Assembly (NCBI GenBank): GCA_035530655.1
Contig: DATKUK010000102.1
Span: forward strand, 124,001 to 188,000
DNA: 64,000 nucleotides
Source: DATKUK01 sp035530655
GTDB taxonomy: Bacteria; Planctomycetota; Phycisphaerae; UBA1845; DATKUK01
Direction of reading: 5' to 3'
In this document: one piece after another, positions 17,495 through 25,423 of the stretch
Layout: the number at the start of each line of letters is the position of its first letter
How positions within the stretch are numbered: the stretch's first letter is position 1
The notes under the pieces: model-generated
Seen by the model: only the letters and a program-made list of their open reading frames with translations
Database searches by the model: none
What the model was told of the DNA's origin: nothing
Made by a program: the position numbers and the translations under genes

Positions 17495-17505
17495 AATCAC
17501 GCACG

Positions 17506-18936
17506 ATGAGCGAGAAGACTGCGTACGTCGAAACGTTCGGCTGCCAGATGAACGTGCTGGACAGCGAGCTGGTCATCGGCCGGCTCCGCCAGATGGGCTA
17601 CGCGCTTACCGAGGACATGAATCAGGCCGACCTGGCGCTGCTCAATACGTGCAGTGTGCGACAGCACGCCGAGGAGAAGGTCTACTCGCGGCTGGGTCAA
17701 CTCGGACGGGCCAAGCGCGATCGACCCGGCATGGTCATCGGGGTGATCGGGTGCATGGCCCAGCGCGATCCCGATGCCATCATCTCCGCCATGCCGCACG
17801 TGGACCTCGTGTGCGGGCCCGGTCGCCTTGCCGAATTGCCCGAGTTGATCCGACAAATCGAGCGCGATGGCCGACGTGCCACGGTGGTCAGCGACCTGAC
17901 GGCGCTTCGCCGGCGGGGGCGAGAGGCTGCAACCGACGATCCGCTAGAGCAACTGGATATGTACCGCGATGCGGACGCGGGTGGACCGGCCGCCTTCGTC
18001 CGCATCCAGCGCGGGTGCGACAAATTCTGCAGCTTCTGCGTCGTGCCCTACGTCCGCGGGCCCGAGCAGTCGCGCCCGCCGGGCAACATCGTCCAGGAGA
18101 CCAGGCTGCTGGCCGACGCCAGCGTCCGACAGGTGACCTTGCTTGGCCAGAGCGTCAACAGCTACCACTACCGCAACGGCGGTCGAAGCGTTCGGCTGCC
18201 CGAATTGCTCGCGAGCGTGCACGAGGTGGCGGGCATCGAACGCATTCGCTTCGTCACCAGCTACCCGGGCGATTTCGAGGTGGACATCCTGCGCGCCATG
18301 CGCGACCTGCCCAAGGTGTGCGAATACCTGCACATCCCCGCGCAGAGCGGCTCGGACCGCGTCCTCAACGCCATGCGACGGCACTACACGGTCAGCCAGT
18401 ACGACGAGTTGATCGAGCGCGCACGCCAGATCGTGCCCGATATAAGCCTGGCCGGCGACTTCATCGTGGGTTTCCCTGGTGAGACAGACTCCGATTTCCA
18501 GGCCACCTGCGCGCTGGTCCAGCGGACTCGGTACAAGAATATCTTCGTTTTCCGCTATTCGCCCCGTCCCGGCACGACCGCCGACCGCAAGCTGGCTGAC
18601 GAGGTGCCGTTGGAGGTCAAGCGCCGTCGCAATGCCGAACTGCTTGCAATCCAGCAGCAAATCTCGCTCGAACAGAATCGCGCACTGATCGGCCGGCGGG
18701 TCGAAGTGCTGGTCGAGGGCTACAGCCCGGCTGCTCGAAAGGCCCGGCGACAGCGACAGGCCGGTCGTGAAGCAGCGGCGTGGCGCGACCCGACGCAGTT
18801 GACCGGGCGGACGCGGGGCGACCAGATTGTGGTCTTCGATGGCCTGGAGCGGCTTGTCGGTGAGCTTGCCGAAGTCTCCGTCACCGACGCGACGGCGTTG
18901 ACCCTGCACGGACGCCTGGCCGACCCATCGGGGTGA
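17506..18936 (+). CDS. miaB: tRNA-2-methylthio-N6-dimethylallyladenosine synthase MiaB
   Basis: 476 residues with the full methylthiotransferase layout. The N-terminal MTTase domain has three Cys for the auxiliary 4Fe-4S cluster ('FGCQMN', 'LNTCSVR', 'VIGCMAQ'). The radical-SAM core has 'RGCDKFCSFCVVPYVRG' (CxxxCxxC), and a C-terminal TRAM domain covers about 390-470. It converts i6A37 to ms2i6A37 in tRNAs reading UNN codons, in the cytoplasm. An insertion of about 35 residues rich in Arg/Gln lies before the TRAM domain ('ARKARRQRQAGREAAAW'). It stands alone as a single-gene unit. Confidence 0.95.
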   Translation: MSEKTAYVETFGCQMNVLDSELVIGRLRQMGYALTEDMNQADLALLNTCSVRQHAEEKVYSRLGQLGRAKRDRPGMVIGVIGCMAQRDPDAIISAMPHVDLVCGPGRLAELPELIRQIERDGRRATVVSDLTALRRRGREAATDDPLEQLDMYRDADAGGPAAFVRIQRGCDKFCSFCVVPYVRGPEQSRPPGNIVQETRLLADASVRQVTLLGQSVNSYHYRNGGRSVRLPELLASVHEVAGIERIRFVTSYPGDFEVDILRAMRDLPKVCEYLHIPAQSGSDRVLNAMRRHYTVSQYDELIERARQIVPDISLAGDFIVGFPGETDSDFQATCALVQRTRYKNIFVFRYSPRPGTTADRKLADEVPLEVKRRRNAELLAIQQQISLEQNRALIGRRVEVLVEGYSPAARKARRQRQAGREAAAWRDPTQLTGRTRGDQIVVFDGLERLVGELAEVSVTDATALTLHGRLADPSG

Positions 18937-19078
18937 GCGCCGTGCAGAGACGGCAAGCGCCATTGCTGCTACCCCGGATTTCCCCAATGACACTTTCGGT
19001 GACGTATAACCAGCCGACGTTTGCCTGGGTGAATACAGTCGCAAGGGGACCTCAAGCCGCTGCAAGCCGGCGAATCCA

Positions 19079-19270
19079 ATGGGTGAAGTACGTAAGGCGG
19101 CGTTGCGGGTGGATTTCGACAGCCGGATCGAGCTGAAGTTCCACAGCGCAGCCGTCACCAGTTATGCGGGACTTGTCGCGTATCGCGAACACCCCTCCCT
19201 GGACAAGCTGATCCTCAACCTGGACAGTTCGCCCAGCGAGACCTACGGACGACAGGAAGGCTCGGCGTAA
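19079..19270 (+). pseudogene. Internally deleted IS1380 transposase
   Basis: The frame reads 'LRVDFDSRIELKFHSAAVTS' then 'YAGLVAYRE', the classic N-terminus of IS1380 transposases, and then jumps to 'LILNLDSSPSETYGRQEGSA', which belongs to the first catalytic Asp region of the family. The intervening roughly 80 residues are missing, and the protein stops at the point where 'YNGHF' would follow. It is a relic. Confidence 0.65.
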
Positions 19271-19379
19271 GGATCAGCGTGAGCCGCTTCGGGTCCGTCG
19301 CAGAGCGAAGCGGCGCGGCCAACCCGAAGGCGCGCTCCACGCTCTTGTTCGGCTTTCGGTTGTGTCGAGTGGCCTCAGC

Positions 19380-19703
19380 TTAGTACTTGATGATGAAGGT
19401 CACGGAGATGTTGTTCGACCTTGTCTCCTTGCCATGTCGACCGGTGGTCGGAAAGGCGTCGTCCTCGATGGCACGGCCTATCGCCTTGGGTCCGGGCTTG
19501 ACGTGTCTTACGAGGTTATCTCTGGATGTGCCTGGCTGGTTGCCGGCGGGGATATCGACGTCATGACCGTGACGAGTGAGGTGGTATTGGAACTGATCAT
19601 CCTGGTAAGAGCCGAGCACGCGAGGCGGCGCGCCTTCCGGCAGGTGATCCTCCGAATCACGCTTGACAGCAAGGGGCGTCTCGCCTTGCTCCTGGCAGGT
19701 CAA
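19380..19703 (-). CDS. Doubtful 107-residue hypothetical protein
   Basis: An open frame from a TTG at 19703 ends '...SNNISVTFIIKY'. The product is hydrophilic with several His and Asp residues ('YHLTRHGHDVDIP') and no recognised motif. There is no clear ribosome site, and it lies between two insertion-sequence relics, so it could be the tail of a broken gene. No function is proposed. Confidence 0.3.
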   Translation of the reverse strand: MTCQEQGETPLAVKRDSEDHLPEGAPPRVLGSYQDDQFQYHLTRHGHDVDIPAGNQPGTSRDNLVRHVKPGPKAIGRAIEDDAFPTTGRHGKETRSNNISVTFIIKY

Positions 19704-19807
19704 TCGGGCGGTGGATACGCTGGTACAACACCGAGCGTCCGCACCAGGCTTTGGACTATCGCAGTCCGGACGAGCCTCACGCTGCGTTGCGACGCAACGC
19801 AGCGTGA
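19703..19807 (+). mobile_element. C-terminal relic of IS3-type integrase
   Basis: The plus strand reads 'GRWIRWYNTERPHQALDYRS' followed by 'PDEP' and a stop after 'LRRNAA'. This is the conserved end of the DDE integrase domain of IS3-group transposases (orfB); all the catalytic upstream part is missing. Confidence 0.65.
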
Positions 19808-19921
19808 CAGAACAGAGTGTTGTCCAGCAACCAGGGGTACACTACACAAGCTTGCGACAACCCCAATGGCCTCTCAGCTCTGTCTGACAAACAGGTTCTC
19901 CCCACGGTACGCCGTCCCGGG

Positions 19922-19950
19922 CACTGGCGGACAAACCGCCAGCGGCACCC
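19922..19950. repeat. Short palindromic dispersed repeat, copy 2
   Basis: CTGGCGG and CCGCCAG form a perfect 7-bp stem around a short A-rich loop, followed by GGCACC. It is nearly identical to 1741-1769, and the differences leave the stem paired. Confidence 0.55.
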
Positions 19951-20075
19951 GAGAAGACCAGACCGGAACTGCTAGGCACAGCCGAGGATTCCCATCTTCT
20001 TCCTCTCCATCGAACGACAAAGCTCACCTGTCGCTATGAAACGCTCGCGGAATGCCGCTCAGCAGCAGTGATTTC

Positions 20076-21290
20076 TTAGCGGGGAGGCACATAAGGAAAT
20101 ATTTCCGTCCCGTTAATCACACCATAAACGTATCGCTGGTGCTCATTAAATGGAAATTCTTTTACATCATATCCATCAAATAGGCTAATTGAAGACATCC
20201 CGTTGACGAATATCACGAATACACAAACCAGGTAGATATTACCCGATGTTGCTATGGGCTCAGTGGTGCACCTGCGTCTATATGCAATATGCAGCATAAG
20301 AAAGCTAGTTGTCACTGCCAATGTGTTCCATCTATGCATATCCCAACCCACATTGTGCAACAGCAGTGGGGATAAAGAGGCAAGGATAGATAGTAATACA
20401 AAATACGCTTTAGTCTTTGATTTCCTTAAAATAGAAGTTGAAAAATAAATAAAGACCAGAAAGGCAGGGCCCGTAACGACGCATGAACGTAACAAGTCTA
20501 TATATCTCCTCTTGTGCGACCACATTTCTTTCATGATGTCAAGAGTATCTTTTGAAGTTCTATGTAATACATCGAAAGCCGTTTGTCTTAAAGGATGTTC
20601 TATGCTCGCCTGTAGGCTATTGTACATTTTATGTGCTTCTGAAGTCTCCAAGGTAGAGGCGGATACAAATAATCCAAGAGCAAGCAACGCGGCCGAGAAT
20701 AAGCCCAATAGTAGAAGTTTCCTTATGCGCTCCTCGGACTCGATGCTAAATAGAAGTGACATGAAAACAATAGGGAAGAATACAACGATAATGGCTTCAT
20801 GAACCAGCAGAGCCACGGCCATTGATGGCAATGAAAAGAGTAGTTTTTTATAGAAACCAGTTATGTTTAATGTTACTAACGCAAACAGCAAGCCTACATG
20901 GTCGCAATATCCAATAGAATGAGATAGAAAAACAACAGCAAGGCTAGATGCATAAATCAACGAACAGCCAAGAAGCGCTGGCTCGGCGCTGCGAATGAAA
21001 TCTCGTATTAAAATGCTCAAAAGGATAATGTTTATAGAACAAATCACTATGCTGACAATAAGGAAACATTCGTATGATATCGGATAATGATTATTAAGGT
21101 GGCTGAAAAGTGCACCAATGAACCCTCTTTTTGTAAAGCCGAAGTCATAGTTAAATAGGAAATGACTGTAAGACCATATGTTTGGAAAACGGATTCCCCT
21201 GAGAATAGATAAGAATAATAGTACAGATGCGAGCAAACGCCAGAGTGTGATGTCACAACCTGAATTCATTATTGGCTTGGTATTGCGCAT
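20076..21290 (-). CDS. AT-rich polytopic membrane protein
   Basis: 404 residues with about ten hydrophobic helices, so an inner-membrane protein. The start ATG 21290 has AGGA eight bases upstream. An early 'NYDFGFTKRGFIGALFSHL' motif is the kind seen in poorly described polytopic proteins near surface-polysaccharide genes, but I cannot name the family. Codon and base use are strikingly AT-rich compared with all neighbours, which points to recent transfer. It is the last member of the one-strand accessory gene run and begins 24 bases after an ACGTTAGCC element. Confidence 0.75.
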   Translation of the reverse strand: MRNTKPIMNSGCDITLWRLLASVLLFLSILRGIRFPNIWSYSHFLFNYDFGFTKRGFIGALFSHLNNHYPISYECFLIVSIVICSINIILLSILIRDFIRSAEPALLGCSLIYASSLAVVFLSHSIGYCDHVGLLFALVTLNITGFYKKLLFSLPSMAVALLVHEAIIVVFFPIVFMSLLFSIESEERIRKLLLLGLFSAALLALGLFVSASTLETSEAHKMYNSLQASIEHPLRQTAFDVLHRTSKDTLDIMKEMWSHKRRYIDLLRSCVVTGPAFLVFIYFSTSILRKSKTKAYFVLLSILASLSPLLLHNVGWDMHRWNTLAVTTSFLMLHIAYRRRCTTEPIATSGNIYLVCVFVIFVNGMSSISLFDGYDVKEFPFNEHQRYVYGVINGTEIFPYVPPR

Positions 21291-21307
21291 GAACTGTTTC
21301 CTGATGC

Positions 21308-21364
21308 GGCTAACGTGATGCGGTCAAGTCATAACTGTCCTGTCACATCGTTTTGACGTTGGCT
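21308..21364. repeat. Possible attC-like site upstream of membrane gene
   Basis: GGCTAAC (21308-21314) and GTTGGCT (21358-21364) are partly complementary ends. Inside them GTCAA and TTGAC pair. The 'TAACGTGATGCG-(G)-TCAA' half recurs at 21673-21688 downstream of the next gene unit. The geometry is less regular than at 24111-24167. Confidence 0.35.
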
Positions 21365-21645
21365 CCTTGGCGGTGGGCTACGCTGCCCGTTTCGGTTCGG
21401 GACTGGCCGAAGACCTCTTGCCATAGGGCGTCGGTGCGTCGTTCGGTGAGTGGGGCCATCGGCACACGGTGCCAGCGTCGCGACGCCGCGGGGGCGACCA
21501 AGAGAGATCGTCCAACCCAGATCCCCAAGTTGCTTCGGCACCCAGACGCGTGAGTCGCGCTTGGTGAAGTACACCGACAACCACTTGCGACGCGTCCAGT
21601 TGTCGGATTGGCCCACTCGGCCTCATTGATTCTCTGCTGATCCAT
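21329..21645 (-). pseudogene. Frameshifted DUF5808-like small protein
   Basis: Starting at ATG 21645 (GGGAGA upstream) the first frame gives 'MDQQRINEAEWANP'. The expected continuation 'DNWTRRKWLSVYFTKRDSR' and 'VWVPKQLGDLGWTISLGRP' is found one frame over. DUF5808 proteins have precisely this order ('...NPDNW...YFSKRDSRLWVPK..GLGWTLN'). A single missing base after 'AATCC' explains the break. A GTG at 21616 could still express the second part. The frameshift could also be a sequencing error. Confidence 0.55.
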
Positions 21646-22774
21646 CGGCATCTCCCGAGCGTCCTGTCCCCTTAACGTGATGCGTCAACCCAGTTTGCCC
21701 GCGTCGGCGGGACGCAGAGGTTGGCGTGTCCGCTTCCTTGTGCAACCAATCCAAGAGGGTGCGCGCCGCCTCGAACTGGCGGAGGACTTTGCCTGGGTCG
21801 GGTGTGGCGCCGGTCCAAGCAGGCCTGGGCCCGTCACTGGAGTCTGTGATGACGGTCGTCCACAGCGACAGATTGAGCACGTCTCGCGTCACGGAAAGCT
21901 CATCCAACTCCTCTCCCGCGCCTCGTCGTATCGTCCACATCAGGTCACGCATCTGCCTGCCGCGCAGAGGCACCGCGGCGAAGCGTTCCCAGACGGTCTG
22001 CTCCGCCAGGCGCGACGCCGCAAGATAGAGCGCCGCAACAGTGCTGTCACCTGCTTCTCCGGCGACCCGGAGAAATCGCGTAACGCTCCGCGCGCTGCTC
22101 TGGGGAATCTTCCGCCAGATGGCGTACGCGCCCGCAGGCAGTCGCTGGTACGTCGTCCTGAGGATGTCGAGAGATCCCTGCATGTGCCGGCCGTCTCGAA
22201 TATGCCGTTCAGCAATGCCAAGCTGCTCTGTGCAGTAGGTGATGACCTTGTGCAGCCAGAGCTGGGCGAATCGGTCGGTGTAGAACGTCTCGTTGCACCG
22301 ATCCAGGAACGCGTGAACGCAACCACCGAAGTCGTGGGTGGCACGGGCGCCCGCCGATTTGATGACGATGCCCAGCCAGTGCGGATGCTCCAGCCTGGCA
22401 AAGAAGGCATCGTCGGACTCCGTCACCGCCTCAGACAGATCCCTCGCCAGAACGACCCATCCAGACGCTTCTATGTCGTTTGGGATCCCCTGCTGATACA
22501 GGCGGTCGTTGCGTTTGTGTTCCTCCGCCCGGACCAGGTCCTCCGGATCTCGACCACGCCAGGCGTCCGCCGCGATCAGCATGTCGATATCCGAACAGGG
22601 CCAATGGCTGCCGCGGCCCACCCCGCCAATGACTGCTACACCCCTCACGTACGGCAGGAGAGCGAAGTGGTGGGATTCCTCAGACGCAACTCGCGCAATT
22701 CGCTCACGCCACCCGTCAAGCACGGCGTCTGCGGACAGCTCTGCCCACGGATAGTCGGGCCATTCCATCGCCAT
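21623..22774 (-). CDS. Nucleotidyltransferase-domain protein
   Basis: 383 residues. The N-terminal third contains a nucleotidyltransferase motif, 'VIGGVGRGSHWPCSDIDMLI' (G-G..G..S followed by D-x-D), so the metal-binding Asp pair is present. The rest is helical and resembles accessory domains of aminoglycoside-adenylyltransferase-like proteins. The substrate is unknown. The last 20 or so codons run over the start of the DUF5808 remnant, so the natural C-terminus may be 'LDWLHKEAD' with a degraded tail. It belongs to the one-strand accessory array. Confidence 0.75.
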   Translation of the reverse strand: MAMEWPDYPWAELSADAVLDGWRERIARVASEESHHFALLPYVRGVAVIGGVGRGSHWPCSDIDMLIAADAWRGRDPEDLVRAEEHKRNDRLYQQGIPNDIEASGWVVLARDLSEAVTESDDAFFARLEHPHWLGIVIKSAGARATHDFGGCVHAFLDRCNETFYTDRFAQLWLHKVITYCTEQLGIAERHIRDGRHMQGSLDILRTTYQRLPAGAYAIWRKIPQSSARSVTRFLRVAGEAGDSTVAALYLAASRLAEQTVWERFAAVPLRGRQMRDLMWTIRRGAGEELDELSVTRDVLNLSLWTTVITDSSDGPRPAWTGATPDPGKVLRQFEAARTLLDWLHKEADTPTSASRRRGQTGLTHHVKGTGRSGDADGSAENQ

Positions 22775-22871
22775 GGGTTCTCGTTCCCTGCCCTGTCGTC
22801 GTCAGGCCAACGGCGGCCATCTCCCGCGGGAAAGCGGCGCAGCGGATTTCCCGGCCTTCTGGATCGCGCAG

Positions 22872-23450
22872 TTAGTGACCCATCTGCCCGGATATAGTCT
22901 CCATGATCCTCGCGTTCGCAATGGGTTCGATGGCGAAGCGATTCCGCAGGTAATCCAGCATCAGCTTCCCTTCCTCCTGGCTGGTGCCCAAAATCGCGTC
23001 TCCCGCAAGGATGATCTTGAAATCCCGCTCATACGCCTCGACCGTCGTAAGCCCGACACACGCATTTGTGGAAAAGCCCGCGACGACCACCGTATCCACG
23101 GCGCGGGCGAGAAGGACTGCCTCAAGCTCGGTTCGGATAAACGCGCTGTGGCGGGTCTTGCGCATGACAACATCTGTGTTGCGTCGGTGGACCTCGGGAT
23201 GCTCCTCGGCCTCGGGTGTCCCTTCGATCAGGCGCGGCGTGTCGTGCTCTTTCATCCACTGATTCCAGGTGCTTCCATCGGCCTTGTGGACGGTCAGTAT
23301 ACGGACGACCGGCAGGTCTCTATCCTGAAAGAAATCGATCAAAGCGTTCGCGTTGGCGATCAATCTTCCAACGCGCGCAAGCTTCTCGGCAGGCCCCACT
23401 TCCAAAAACCAGTGTTGCAGGTCGATTACAAGCAGTGCCGGTCTCATCAT
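22872..23450 (-). CDS. Isochorismatase-family cysteine hydrolase
   Basis: 192 residues from ATG 23450, two bases after the sulfotransferase stop. The family triad is intact: Asp in 'LLVIDLQHWF', Lys in 'VMRKTRHSAF', and Cys in 'VAGFSTNACVGLTTVEAYER', which also has the cis-peptide region. These cytoplasmic enzymes hydrolyse amides or vinyl ethers (nicotinamide, ureidoacrylate, isochorismate); the substrate here cannot be read. It is probably co-translated with the sulfotransferase upstream. Confidence 0.88.
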   Translation of the reverse strand: MMRPALLVIDLQHWFLEVGPAEKLARVGRLIANANALIDFFQDRDLPVVRILTVHKADGSTWNQWMKEHDTPRLIEGTPEAEEHPEVHRRNTDVVMRKTRHSAFIRTELEAVLLARAVDTVVVAGFSTNACVGLTTVEAYERDFKIILAGDAILGTSQEEGKLMLDYLRNRFAIEPIANARIMETISGQMGH

Positions 23451-23452
23451 CT

Positions 23453-24103
23453 CTAGCACTCACGTGTGCAGGATGTGCCTCCAGGGCCGCGGGCCTTGGA
23501 AGTCAAGCGCATGCAATTGTTGGAGACATTCGGTAGCCCACATTCAAAGCGCCGGTATCCGAACGTCTCGAAGTCCTCGCGATCGTACTGCCACACCAGC
23601 TTCTCGTCCTCCATCGTGAAGAAGTCGAAGAAATTGCCCTCGGCGGGGCGGAACCCGCCCGCATTGTTGTGCGGGAAGGGCGGAATGTTGTCCTTGTCAA
23701 CGAAGGGCAGCTCCCCGAGACACTGCGGCAGCCTTTCGAAGTACAGAACCAAATCCACACCGCCCTTTTCCACAAAGCTCTTCTGGCTCATGTGGTGCCC
23801 GGTCGGCTCTGTTCGACGCTGGGCAATGGCCCGATGCATCTTTTCCGCCAGGCTCTTCGGCCTGGGTGGTTCTTTACCCGTCTTGATGACGGGCTCGAAG
23901 AACCAGCCACTTACCGTCCTCTCGTATGGGTTCCGCACGATCGTGACGACCAGGTAGTCCTCGAACTCCGCTGGGACCTGCCAGTCATGGTGCCCGCCTA
24001 CGTTTTCGCTCCCGTAGTTGTCCTTCAGCCACTGGAACATGGATTTGGAACCCGTCCGCGGCATCCCGATGTAGACGACCTTGTGTGCTCTCGAAACGTG
24101 CAT
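23453..24103 (-). CDS. Sulfotransferase-family protein
   Basis: 216 residues. The PAPS-binding 5' loop is 'VVYIGMPRTGSKSMFQWL' at about 9-26, and the 3'-phosphate loop is 'VVTIVRNPYERTVSGW'. The remainder is shorter than most eukaryotic-type sulfotransferases but matches small bacterial family members. The acceptor is unknown. The C-terminal 20 residues ('NNCMRLTSKARGPGGTSCT') look like read-through into a palindromic spacer. The start ATG 24103 is 14 bases after an ACGTTGG element. Confidence 0.82.
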   Translation of the reverse strand: MHVSRAHKVVYIGMPRTGSKSMFQWLKDNYGSENVGGHHDWQVPAEFEDYLVVTIVRNPYERTVSGWFFEPVIKTGKEPPRPKSLAEKMHRAIAQRRTEPTGHHMSQKSFVEKGGVDLVLYFERLPQCLGELPFVDKDNIPPFPHNNAGGFRPAEGNFFDFFTMEDEKLVWQYDREDFETFGYRRFECGLPNVSNNCMRLTSKARGPGGTSCTREC

Positions 24104-24110
24104 GCCAAGT

Positions 24111-24167
24111 CTCCAACGTTGCGGCTGGTGCGTGCTATCAGCCGTCGCTGCCAGCCGGCGGTTGGGG
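24111..24167. repeat. attC-like imperfect palindrome
   Basis: The plus strand shows CTCCAAC (24111-24117), a 4-base spacer, CGGCTGG (24122-24128), a 22-base loop, CCAGCCG (24151-24157), a 3-base spacer and GTTGGGG (24161-24167). The inner arms pair 7/7 and the outer arms 6/7, with AAC and GTT at the ends. This is the R-L-loop-L-R order of integron attC sites. The stop codon of the upstream cassette gene lies in the loop, as is common in cassettes. Confidence 0.5.
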
Positions 24168-24758
24168 CCTTCCTTTCGGTTTCCAGCCCGAAAGCTTGCC
24201 GGTTTCGTGTGATTCCAGCCAGGTGCGTAGTTCCTCCAATGTGCGCACGTTGTCGTCGAGAACGGCCCGATAGAGATCGACCGACGGACACCGCAAACTC
24301 GGGGCCTGAACCCTCAATTCCTTCAGCTCAAGTATGATCGTTCGGGTCTCGTCTGTAAGGGCTGCTCGCATGGGTTCAACGAGGTGCTCGCCTCGCGGCA
24401 GGCCGTAATCGGTTGGGGCAGACCACATATCGACCTTCCATTCCATGCCGTCGTCCTGCCTGTAGCGAAGCTGCCAGTACAAAGCCTTGTCTCGTCCCGC
24501 CAGTTCGTTCGAGAACCGCGCCTTGGTTACCCTCTGATTGAGGGCGCACTCGCCGAGCACCTCGAATCCGTGTTCGACCTTCAGATCCGAGCAGTATATC
24601 TCCATATCGATATCAGGATCAACCAAGAGGTCGCAGGCAAAAGCGCCAACAAAAACCGGCCGGCCGAACCTCTGCCATCTGCCGACGAGATCGAGATCCG
24701 CAACGATGCTCTCCGCAACTCGCTTCCTGTCTGCTGCTCGTCCAATCACATCTGTCAT
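24138..24758 (-). CDS. Nucleotidyltransferase-fold hypothetical protein
   Basis: 206 residues from ATG 24758. The segment 'RPVFVGAFACDLLVDPDIDM' is a nucleotidyltransferase-type GS/GA...DxD motif (about 34-53), and 'MEWKVDMWSA' could supply the third acidic residue. No helical ligand domain is recognised. The C-terminus ('GWKPKGRPQPPAGSDG') runs into the palindrome at 24111-24167. The substrate is unknown. It follows GrpB by 24 bases on the same strand. Confidence 0.7.
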   Translation of the reverse strand: MTDVIGRAADRKRVAESIVADLDLVGRWQRFGRPVFVGAFACDLLVDPDIDMEIYCSDLKVEHGFEVLGECALNQRVTKARFSNELAGRDKALYWQLRYRQDDGMEWKVDMWSAPTDYGLPRGEHLVEPMRAALTDETRTIILELKELRVQAPSLRCPSVDLYRAVLDDNVRTLEELRTWLESHETGKLSGWKPKGRPQPPAGSDG

Positions 24759-24782
24759 TTCTCGTGGACCCAATCCTGAGCG

Positions 24783-25316
24783 TCAGCGGCACCTGTTAGG
24801 GCGTCGGCTGCAAGCCCACTCCAATGCTTCCTGAGCGATAATCTCGTATGCAGCACTCTTGTTCATGATGTATTCCTCCCGTGCTGCGGCTGCACTGGCC
24901 GCCTCCCTCTTTCGTTGTGCTAACCACTGGGCGCGTTCGCCGTTGCCTTTGAGATACTCGCGGAAGGCCAAGTGCTTGCGCAGCTCAGGCGAATCCGATT
25001 CACAGGCGTACAGATGATGGCCGGGCAGCTCGGCGGCCGCTGAGTGTGGCAAGGGCGCGAACGCTTCGCGGGTCGAAATACCCCCGTCGCCTTCATGCAT
25101 ATAGCCGGTAGCAGCTAACGCCTTTATCACGTCGGACATGGACCCACCGGGGCATTCGACATCGATGTCGATGATATCCTTGGACGGCATGCCCGCAACA
25201 GACGTGGACCCGACGTGATGGAACCGGCATCCAGCGGGGAGATGCGGACGAAGCATCGTGACTATAGAGTCGAATCGCTCCGACCAGTCAGGGTTGTACT
25301 CTGTGATGTATCGCAT
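24783..25316 (-). CDS. GrpB/UPF0157-family protein
   Basis: 177 residues. The family signature 'HHVGSTSVAGMPSKDIIDI' sits at about 34-52, and the early 'YNPDWSERFDSI' is typical. GrpB proteins have a nucleotidyltransferase-like fold and are often found alone or fused to dephospho-CoA kinase; the reaction is not settled. Full length for the family. It is one of the unrelated small genes on the minus strand here. Confidence 0.85.
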   Translation of the reverse strand: MRYITEYNPDWSERFDSIVTMLRPHLPAGCRFHHVGSTSVAGMPSKDIIDIDVECPGGSMSDVIKALAATGYMHEGDGGISTREAFAPLPHSAAAELPGHHLYACESDSPELRKHLAFREYLKGNGERAQWLAQRKREAASAAAAREEYIMNKSAAYEIIAQEALEWACSRRPNRCR

Positions 25317-25423
25317 GGCATTCGTGGGCTGACACTGCGGATCAGACGCGGCTGTAGCCCATCGCCCGCATCTGCCTCTTCTGGGAATACTGACCTATAC
25401 GAGTCTACTCTTCGGCCTCTCGA

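Larger units (their letters stand above)
17089..17505. other. Divergent gap between sigma factor and miaB
   Basis: About 420 bases. It contains the sigma-factor promoter and copy B of the 35-bp repeat. On the minus strand (17390-17494) a short open stretch reads 'SPFNASCGPSYAAIREARKAY' and ends 'GTLSD-stop', which looks like the tail of a lost protein. No intact gene is seen. Confidence 0.5.
18937..20075. other. Relic-rich gap after miaB
   Basis: About 1.1 kb with no intact gene. It holds an internally deleted IS1380 transposase, a doubtful minus-strand frame, the tail of an IS3 integrase, and a copy of the palindromic repeat. Confidence 0.55.

Noticed and set aside
22797..22866. attC-like palindrome between isochorismatase and nucleotidyltransferase genes
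   Set aside because: It has CTAAC and CCGTTGG ends and an inner GGGAAA/TTTCCC stem, but the outer arms pair poorly, so it was not listed as a site.
23450..23520. attC-like site at the end of the sulfotransferase gene (CCAACAATTGC followed by a GC-rich hairpin)
   Set aside because: It resembles the left half of some attC sites, but no GTT-type right end follows before the isochorismatase start.
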